Of a stretch of DNA of 64,000 bases, positions 56,931-64,000 are shown piece after piece. The position numbers were made by a program, and so were the translations under genes. The notes below the pieces were generated by a model. That model was not told the origin of the DNA. It saw only the letters and a list, made by a program, of their open reading frames with translations, and made no database searches. Position 1 is the first letter of the stretch. Each line of letters begins with the position of its first letter. Source of the DNA: Hermatobates lingyangjiaoensis (taxonomy: Eukaryota; Arthropoda; Insecta; Hemiptera; Hermatobatidae); assembly GCA_026182355.1 (NCBI GenBank), contig JAPFBL010001928.1:6527501-6591500 (forward strand), read 5' to 3'.

Positions 56931-57559
56931 GATAATTTTCATTTATTTAATATTATTCAGGTAATAAATATTATATATTATAATTTTAGGTCTCTATCTC
57001 CACGGAAAATGGGTGAACAAACAGACAAACAAACTCACTAACTATGTATAGATGTGAATGTAATGAAGAGAGTTTATCGAAGTTTTATTTATCGGAAATT
57101 CAGAGGAAATTACTCTTCAGAGGAAATATTAGGTAGAAATATAAATCTAACATATTTAAGATTTTAGTTATGGCTAGCCTAGGATATAGTTAAATATAAA
57201 AAGATAAGGATTTAGCATACTGCTGTTTAATGTAAACGGAAAACCAAGATATTGGTGACACTAACTGTACATTGTTTGGCGTCTCGTAAGAACCCAAGAT
57301 AGGAAAGGACTTTACCAATGGCTTTCTTTGTGTCTGTATGCAAATCCCGGATACTAAGGTACTAAGCTATATCTTGTTTTGCAGATATAAGAAAGTGAAT
57401 CATTATATTTTAACAAACTCAGCCCTGGCAGCCATCAAATATTATATATTAAATAATATACCTATATATAATATATATATGTTATATATATCATATATTA
57501 TATTATATACATCTTGCTGTTCTTTTCTTGACCACTCTATTCATATGCTTTGAGATTTG

Positions 57560-57711
57560 TTAAGGTTTTTGGCCTAGATATTAAAAAAAAAACTTCTTTG
57601 CCAACGTTTTGACATATATTTTAGCCCTGAGGAAGACATAAATATATGTCGAAACGTTGGCATAGAAGTTTTTTTTTAATATCTAGGCCAAAAATCCTTA
57701 AAAAATCTCAA

Positions 57712-57715
<4 letters not shown>
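57560..57715. repeat. HHR-bearing hairpin, family K
   Basis: Arms of about 70 bp with TTTTTGGCCTAGATATT and complement; a TA tract follows on the right. Confidence 0.9.
57627..57654 (+). ncRNA. Hammerhead ribozyme core, family K
   Basis: CUGAGGA, an extra A, stem II GACAU/AUGUC, then GAAA, ACGU palindrome, U. Confidence 0.8.
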
Positions 57716-57745
<30 letters not shown>

Positions 57746-57818
57746 ATATCATATAAACACGTGAAATAACAATCAATGATCAAACCATAATATGAAATGG
57801 GAAAACAAGACTAAGATC

Positions 57819-57850
57819 TTTCAAACGTAACAAGCGGTCTTCGTCGTCAG
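57819..57850 (-). ncRNA. Hammerhead ribozyme core, family A
   Basis: CUGACGA followed by a 3-base GAC-type duplication, then the usual stem with GUUU for GUUA; GAAA intact. Confidence 0.6.
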
Positions 57851-57864
57851 TTGGGTTTTTGACT

Positions 57865-57892
57865 CTGACGAAGACCGCTTGTACGGTTGAAA
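57865..57892 (+). ncRNA. Hammerhead ribozyme core, family A
   Basis: CUGACGA, an extra A, GACCG/CGGUU with a one-base shorter loop, GAAA, AGAUCU. Confidence 0.76.
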
Positions 57893-58794
57893 GATCTTAT
57901 TCTTGTTTTCCCATTTCTTATTGTGGTTTGATCATTGATATATATATATATATATATAATATATATATGTTTTCTTATCTCGATCACATATATTTAACAT
58001 TATTTTTTTCTTTTATTGAGGTTTGATCTGGCTTCAAACTATACAACACCATTAAGCCGACGTTTTGTCTATATTTTATTGTAATTAAATTCTGTATTGA
58101 AGTAACCCTTATTTATATATCTACATTAATTTGATATATCCAAGGATAGACTATAGAACAGTCATAATTAAATTACAGACAATAATATTTAAATATGGCA
58201 TATATTTACTAATTTATCAACTTATAAAATATAGTAAAAGATTTAAAATATTTTAATTTTTAGTAAAAAAGAACAATTTTAGTTATGTATAGTTGTTACT
58301 TTAAAGTGGTGTCCTCTTACTGTTCTAGATTCGAAGAAAAAGTTAGTGTTTATGAATTGGTTGAAGGTTGTTAAATGTGTTTTAGGGGTGAGGACTTTGC
58401 TCATTTCGAGCTTGGCTACGCCCCTCCGCTATAAACATCCCCAGTACTGTCTACCAGTTAACTTCACAAATATTATTTCTTTTCAACTCTATCCTAGTTG
58501 ATATTACGATAAAAAGAAAAAAAAACTTTATATATTCAGGAATATTTATATATCTGTAATTTAAAATAAAAACAAAACTACCATCCACTTTCAAATAACT
58601 ATAAGTAACGAACATTTTTATTTTATATTGAAAATTTAAATATTTTAAATGTTTTACTGTAAGTTCAATTCTTTTTTATATATTTCAGAAATATTTAATT
58701 GCTACCATAAAGTAGGATAGTGTACAATAATTACGTAAAATTTGAAAGAAAATTAAGAAATAAAAAATAAAAATTTTTTAAAGGTACTCTGCTA

Positions 58795-59217
58795 GTAAAC
58801 CATCCAATATTCATAGAATATAATCATTGCAATCTAAAATCCTCCGCACTATCACAAATGCTCCATATTACGTCAAAAACTACACCCTTCATAAAGACCT
58901 AAAAATTCCATTCATCCAAAACCTTGCCTCTGATCGTTATAAGTCATTTCACAACAATCTTTCCTCTCACCCAAATCCATTTGTACGAATCCTTGCTTCC
59001 TCTTCACCTTCCCAGAATCCACCAAGACGACTCAAGAGAAAATAGCCAGGGATCTACTATTACAATAATATACTTTAAAAAGAAAAAAAAAACCAAAAGT
59101 GAGAAGTTAAACCAGTGGGTTTCATTCTTTGCTCATGTGCATCGATGTCACTGTGTAATCTATTACTATATATGCCTGTTACGCATAATATGCGTAGTTG
59201 TATAAAAAAAAAATAAA
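58795..59217 (+). mobile_element. Jockey-like LINE, 5' truncated
   Basis: Flanked by AAGGTACTCTGCTA (58781-58794) and AAGGTTCTCTGCTA (59218-59231), a 13/14 target duplication. The insert codes the C-terminus of a reverse transcriptase ORF (58827-59045: ILRTITNAPYYVKNYTLHKD, LKIPFIQNLASDRYKSFH, stop) and ends with an A-rich tail. Confidence 0.85.
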
Positions 59218-59589
59218 AAGGTTCTCTGCTATGAAGTATGAAAATTGATGCTTAATATTTGATTTCTAAAATGAAGGATGAAAGGGCGACTCTCTGACCT
59301 TTATCTGTTAGAGATAAGATAGAATGAAGTTCAGCTTTGATCACAGGAAACAGCTTGTATTTTGATGGATTATCACTGCCATGTAAGGGCTTAAGATTTA
59401 TACAGAATTGTTGATTTTTACAATTATACATTTCAATTCTAACATGGTATTGTATTCGTAATAAGCTAAAGATAAAAAATAAGAAAGAAAATATTTTAAC
59501 TGATACCTGTAATAACTATGCAATGGCTGAGAGAAAGAGAGAGAGAGTGAGAGAGGTGGTCCAATAGTGCACAATGTTGGAATGCGACG

Positions 59590-59715
59590 CTACAAAAGCG
59601 TGGACTCGGACTGGGGCATGATGTCATGTTCGTAAATACCGGCGGAGGGGGCGACCATGACCCATACTCTACTCCTACAGCTGGCGGCCTCTGGAGCCTT
59701 GTCTCCCCCGGTCTC
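59590..59715 (-). CDS. Possible terminal exon of an unrecognised gene
   Basis: A GC-rich island in AT-rich DNA. Acceptor GTCCTTAG precedes 59715, and one frame runs 41 codons to TAG at 59592-59590 (contains WVMVAPSAGIYEHDIMPQSE, STLL). Composition resembles the GC-rich DCST2 exons. No upstream exon was found before the right edge. Confidence 0.3.
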   Translation of the reverse strand, partial: ETGGDKAPEAASCRSRVWVMVAPSAGIYEHDIMPQSESTLL

Positions 59716-59998
59716 CTAAGGACCACCAAGTCTGCCTAACTTAGCAGGTCACTTACAAATACTAACAGATGAGTGGCATAATAAACCGTCTATTATTAAT
59801 TACTCAAACCATATTTGAGTAATCAACTTAATAAGTGTATCCATCAACTCTTCTAAGAATTGATACACTATATTTAGTTTACCAACTCTTCGAGTTGATT
59901 TAGTTGTTGCACCCTCTAAGTTGAATATATATATGCATATATACACTTTAAACACATAGAAAAGAACACAGAAAGACACTACAGAACTCACTTCGATA

Positions 59999-60020
59999 TT
60001 TCGACATCCGTCGTCATCGG
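59999..60020 (-). ncRNA. Variant hammerhead core, family C
   Basis: CCGAUGA, an extra C, GAC/GUC, GAAA, AUAU. Confidence 0.5.
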
Positions 60021-60113
60021 GAAGAAGTGCGAAGTACTCGCGTTGAGAAGCAAACTGCTACTTAGTTGCTGAGTAGCAGTTTGCTTCTCAACGCGAGTAC
60101 TTCGCACTTCTTC

Positions 60114-60135
60114 CCGATGACGACGGATGTCGAAA
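60114..60135 (+). ncRNA. Variant hammerhead core, family C
   Basis: Mirror copy of 59999-60020. Confidence 0.5.
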
Positions 60136-60417
60136 TATCGAAGTGAGTTCTGTAGTGTCTTTCTGTGTTCTTTTCTATGTGTTAAAGTGTTTATTGTCCA
60201 CACGGACCTTTCATTTTATTCGAAGTATATGTATATATATACGAGTATATATACATGAATGTTTTCTTTATCTCGACCACATATATATAACACCATTTTT
60301 CTTGTTTATCGAGGTTTGGTTGAATTACTGAAGCTAGACCAAACCTCGATAAACAAGAAAAATAGTATATATATATGATCAAAACACAATATGAAATGGG
60401 AATACAAGACTAAGATC

Positions 60418-60446
60418 TTTCAACCGTAACAAGCAGTCTTCGTCAG
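60418..60446 (-). ncRNA. Hammerhead ribozyme core, family A
   Basis: CUGACGA, an extra A, GACUG/CGGUU (one C to U change gives a U-G pair), GAAA, AGAUCU. Confidence 0.72.
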
Positions 60447-60460
60447 TTGGGTTTTTGACT

Positions 60461-60489
60461 CTAACGAAGACCGCTTGTTACGGTTGAAA
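60461..60489 (+). ncRNA. Variant hammerhead core, family A
   Basis: CUAACGA variant with intact stem II and GAAA. Confidence 0.55.
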
Positions 60490-60691
60490 GATCTTAGTCT
60501 TGTTTTCCCATTTCATATTGTGGTTTGATCATTGTTTGTTATTTCACATGTTTATGTGAAATCTTTATATATATATTATATATATACTCTAAAAATTGTT
60601 CTTGTCCTCTTCTATTCTATTTTATGTGGTAGGTTTTGTTTTTTCAGGGCTAGATCATATAAAAGAAAATAAACTCCTTCCTAGTCCAACG

Positions 60692-60719
60692 TTTCGATGT
60701 ATTTGTGCATCATCTTCAG
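60692..60719 (-). ncRNA. Hammerhead ribozyme core, family L
   Basis: CUGAAGA, an extra U, GAUG/CAUC stem II, GAAA, ACGU, U. Confidence 0.8.
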
Positions 60720-60832
60720 GACTGAAATTAGAGTAAGATAGTTGTTCTCAATAAGTTAGTTCTCCATGTAGGTTGTAGATTGTTTTGGTAAATGTATTAT
60801 AGTTTTTACTCTAATTTTAGCCCTGAAGATGA

Positions 60833-60850
60833 TGTACAAATACATGGAAA
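60833..60850 (+). ncRNA. Hammerhead ribozyme core, family L
   Basis: CUGAAGA, an extra U, AUGUA/UACAU stem with the first pair mismatched, GAAA, ACGU, U. Confidence 0.68.
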
Positions 60851-61069
60851 CGTTGGTCTAGAAAGGAGTTTATTTTCTTTTATATGACCTAGCTCTCGAA
60901 AAACAAAACCTACCTAATACAATAGAATAGAAGAGGACAAGAACAATTTTTTGAGAATATATATATATATATATATTGTAAAGAGGAGAACGATCCCAAA
61001 GGACAACAAATGTTTCACGATAAATTACAGACACAGAAATACGATACGAACACACTTACTGTCTCTAAT

Positions 61070-61090
61070 TTTCGGTTGAACCGTCATCAG
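61070..61090 (-). ncRNA. Hammerhead ribozyme core, family F
   Basis: CUGAUGA, an extra C, GGUU/AACC with a very small loop, GAAA, AAUU palindrome, A. Confidence 0.65.
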
Positions 61091-61479
61091 GAGAGTTGAG
61101 ATAGGGACACCAAGCGCACTTGTGAAGCGACGGTTGGTCTCCGTCTCACAGGAACATTTTAGAACCACTAGGCTTCAACCTGAACTGTCATTTTCTGTTG
61201 GCAATTTTATTTACTTACTTATTTCGACGACGCGGTCGAAATAGTGCGAGTTTCTGTGATCTCTTTTATGTGTGTTTTTTCTGTGAATCTAGTTTATATA
61301 CATATATAACATGTAATATACAAACGGTCCAAACAGGACAAATTAGTAACTGTTAAATAAGTAGAACACATTAAAGAACGAGACAATTACTAGAATAAAT
61401 ATTTCGAACTACGGTGGTTGGAGACCCCCTCCAACCGTCGCTTCGCATGTGCGCTTGGGGTATCCTTATCTCTTCTCTC

Positions 61480-61500
61480 CTGATGACTGTTAAACCGAAA
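61480..61500 (+). ncRNA. Hammerhead ribozyme core, family F
   Basis: Mirror of 61070 with one stem change (UGUU/AACC); GAAA and AAUU intact. Confidence 0.6.
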
Positions 61501-61677
61501 ATTAGAGACTATAAGTTCGTTTTTCTATTTACTGTATACCTATAGTTTACTTTCAAACATCTGTTCTCCTTTGTGGATCGTTTTCTTGATGATAATATAT
61601 ATATATAACAAGATTTGACAATAAACACATGAAACAATAATCAATGTTCAAACCACAATAAGAAATGAAAAAAAAAA

Positions 61678-63313
61678 TCTGGAGTGGCCTACACTCTACT
61701 TTACTATAAGTAACTTAATGTCAAATTTCTTGAGTATATAAAACATAACGTCTCATTTAAGCATAACGTAAACATCTAAATGGGATATAATTATTAGCCT
61801 GTCATTCCTGAGGTAGTACAGATAGTGATTGAAGGACATATCAATTTATAAGCTTATTTTTGTACATCACAAATAATTTATTATTTGCAAATAATTTCAT
61901 TAGTATAACTACAGCAGTAATAACATTTTTGAAAAACCAAAGTGAACATTTCTTGAAACGAAATAGTATCCTACAAGAGAACATGGCTATTGTTCAAATA
62001 GCCAGTAGATTTCTTACATCGTTTACTTGACATCCTTCTACATTGAATATTACAGTAAAATTTTCAAATTTAAAACAGGAAAATACCCTTTTTTTCTCTG
62101 AAAAAACACCTTAAACAGCGAAGAAAATGTTGTTTTAAGGTGATATGTTAATTAAAGATGTACGATAATTACAGTTATTAATCTCTAAACGAAAGATTTC
62201 AATTTTGAATTATCTTTTACATTTTTGGTTTTTAACAGAATTATTATACTGGGAATTTTATGGCTTCTTAGTATTTAATAAGATCATTTTCCTTCCCCTT
62301 TGTCAAATAACATATATACGAATTTTTTTTTAATGAGTGTTATCATTTACCTGCACAATATTATTCCTCTTACATCTCTTATAAGTCAATAATATATTTT
62401 CATTTTTCCATTAGAAACATCAATTTTATCTCAGTGGATTCGCTCAAAAAATTTCTAAGTCAATGTAAACAATGTAAAAAAATACAAAAATTCGACAAGT
62501 ATAGCAGGTGATCTCTTAGTCTAGGATAAACAAAGAGTTTTTATATCGTTATTGCTCTTTTCCGTAATTGAAACTTCATGATTTTTTTTTATGAATTGCT
62601 AATTTTTTGTTCCATTTTTGGTCAAATTTTCATAATTTTTTAACGAGCCGTTTAGCGTCAAAAAAACATTTTCTGAAAACACAAATCGTACTCTAACGCC
62701 CCTGTAGCGAATGTAATTTTAGAAAAAAATATCTCAACTCATTTTCCATATAATGTTCTATTTATAGGCATAGTTTCATTCTTGTCCGTCAAACAGTATG
62801 GCTTGTATCGCTCTCACAAGGTTTGAGATTGAATTATAAGTCAAAATTTTTACATTTTATTGAAAAAAAAATATTTCCTGTTGATATAAAATTTTGAATA
62901 TATTTTTCGTTTGTTCCATTTGTAACCTCAAAGATAATGTCAAAATCTCAAAACTCTAGGGTTATTAGTTTAGGAGAAATAAATGTTTTAAAAAAAACGG
63001 TTTTTGGCAAAAAAAGTGACTTTCCCATCATGCATAATTCTTCCCAAACAATAGGGATCTTCGTCTAAATGGGGCCCATTTTTGTGTAAAATATCAACTT
63101 GATCCATCAAAGATTCTGGACCGTAGCGTGGTAACAAGCAATGCTAACACACGCACCCACCCACGCACCCACCCACCCACCCACCCACACACACACAGAC
63201 ATCATCGTAAAAACTTCATAAAACGACTTCTGGGACCTCAAAACATGTAATTCCGTCAAAATCTCGAGATCGAATTTTTTCACGATCACTATACTTTACT
63301 TATAGTAAAGTAA
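61678..63313 (-). mobile_element. Full-length 1.6-kb non-autonomous DNA element, copy B
   Basis: Near-identical to 8709-10325 over its full length but inverted. Ends in the TTATAGTAAAGTAAA terminus at the right and TCTGGAGTGGCC at the left. Confidence 0.8.
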
Positions 63314-63348
63314 AAAGACTAAGATCTTTCAACCGTATATATATATAT

Positions 63349-64000
63349 ATATCTATATAAATAAAATAATGATTTTGTCTGAACATTGCTTAGAACTGAC
63401 TCAATTCAAGTTTTCTTTACGTTTCATACATTGGAGAAACCGAATCCACCCTTAGAAAAATTTCTGTCGGTTTGTCGGTTTGTCTGTTTGTCCGCAAAAC
63501 TTTGTCACAAGTAAACTCAGCTACCATAAGACATATAAAGCTGAATCTTTTACAGTAGATTTGGGTAGGTCTAACTTAAAATATAGGCTCTGAATTATTT
63601 GGAAATTCAACGTAGAAGTGAAGTTATGGACGTTTAAAGCAAAAACGTTTGTCACAAGTAAACTCAGCCACCATAAGACATGGCGAGCTGAAACTTTGAC
63701 ACTGGATTCGTGTATGCCTAACTTAAAATATGGGCTCTAAATAGATTCATAATTAAGTACAGAAACGAAGTTATAGGGCTTTAAGCGTATTTTCCTAACT
63801 TCACAGACAAGTTTGTTTTGAAAATACACAGGTGAAGCAAGTAGGTATTGTTGATTTTAATTTCATTGGAGCATATGAATATATTGCGTATTTGACATCT
63901 TTGAAAAGGTGTTTGCCAGAGTTGAGGATGTACTATCTATGTATTACGAATAAATAGTTTTGTAAATGAGCAATTCTCAACTCTTAATACGAACAGGCAG
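63349..64000 (+). mobile_element. Helitron 5' part, cut by the window edge
   Basis: Begins TCTATATAAATAAAATAATG directly after a TA tract and follows the 42236 copy colinearly to the end of the window. Confidence 0.7.

Larger units (their letters stand above)
57745..57960. repeat. HHR-bearing hairpin, family A, between TA tracts
   Basis: Typical family A head-to-head pair with TA runs on both sides. Confidence 0.9.
59945..60188. repeat. Near-perfect 117-bp-arm hairpin, family C
   Basis: Arms 59947-60062 and 60072-60188 differ at very few bases around a 10-bp centre. Both include the CCGAUGA variant core. Confidence 0.93.
60378..60535. repeat. HHR-bearing hairpin, family A
   Basis: Two arms of about 68 bp around TTGGGTTTTTGACTC, with TA at the left. 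A second hairpin without a core (60290-60362) precedes it. Confidence 0.9.
60600..60955. repeat. HHR-bearing hairpin, family L
   Basis: Arms of about 120 bp around an approximately 110-bp centre; a TA tract on each side. Confidence 0.9.
61020..61530. repeat. HHR-bearing inverted repeat, family F
   Basis: Outer arms (61020-61160 and 61430-61530) each with a family F core and AAGCGACGGTTGG or its complement; the centre contains other HHR relics. Confidence 0.8.

Noticed and set aside
57338..57553. 71-codon ORF with an N-terminal coding look.
   Set aside because: Its second half is TA repeat translation; the first half has no recognisable match or splice context.

Overview
The window is AT-rich, intron-rich and repeat-dense nuclear DNA from an animal, most likely an invertebrate. 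Short GT-AG exons sit in multi-kilobase introns filled with Penelope-like, hAT, Helitron, mariner, Jockey-like and tRNA-SINE sequence. I see no operons, rRNA or functional tRNA genes, and I cannot name the species.

Genes, all on the minus strand. (1) A gene for a DC-STAMP domain protein, best matched to DCST2 (sperm-egg fusion family), runs from about 35.33 kb down to 3.78 kb. Fourteen coding exons plus one weak candidate were recovered, and reading phase is continuous from exon 4 to the stop codon. It encodes several membrane segments, the DC-STAMP core, an eight-cysteine RING-like finger and an acidic tail. (2) A three-exon gene (49.31 to 44.60 kb) encodes a complete 226-residue conserved protein of unknown function. 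(3) The first coding exon of an unknown gene lies at 0.75-0.85 kb and continues off the left edge. (4) A possible terminal exon of another gene lies at 59.6-59.7 kb.

The striking feature is the number of hammerhead ribozyme (HHR) motifs. About thirty intact cores (CUGANGA, stem II, GAAA) and about fifteen degenerate ones fall into at least ten stem II families. Every family with a pairable stem II carries one extra nucleotide between the core and stem II, and most have a palindromic stem III, as expected of dimer-acting type I ribozymes. They usually occur as head-to-head pairs forming 150-300 bp hairpins, commonly bounded by (TA)n tracts. Several lie next to short coding fragments that resemble the N-terminus of Penelope-like element proteins, which are known carriers of HHRs.

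Tandem repeats have altered the DCST2 gene. The acceptor and first part of exon 13 are repeated four times (148 bp period). The acceptor of exon 11 is the edge unit of a 42 bp minisatellite of about 23 copies.

Layout: 0-1.5 kb HHR hairpins and the left gene; 1.9-6.4 kb DCST2 3' end with minisatellites and DNA elements; 6.9-35.4 kb DCST2 introns with two arms of repeats, a 1.6 kb DNA element, and HHR clusters at 16.8-19.6 and 25.3-27.5 kb; 36-43 kb a hAT carrying a satellite, then Helitrons; 43-49.3 kb HHR clusters and gene 2, whose second intron is almost entirely a hAT element; 49.5-64 kb intergenic repeats, a Jockey-like insertion, a second full 1.6 kb element in inverted orientation, and a Helitron 5' end at the right edge.
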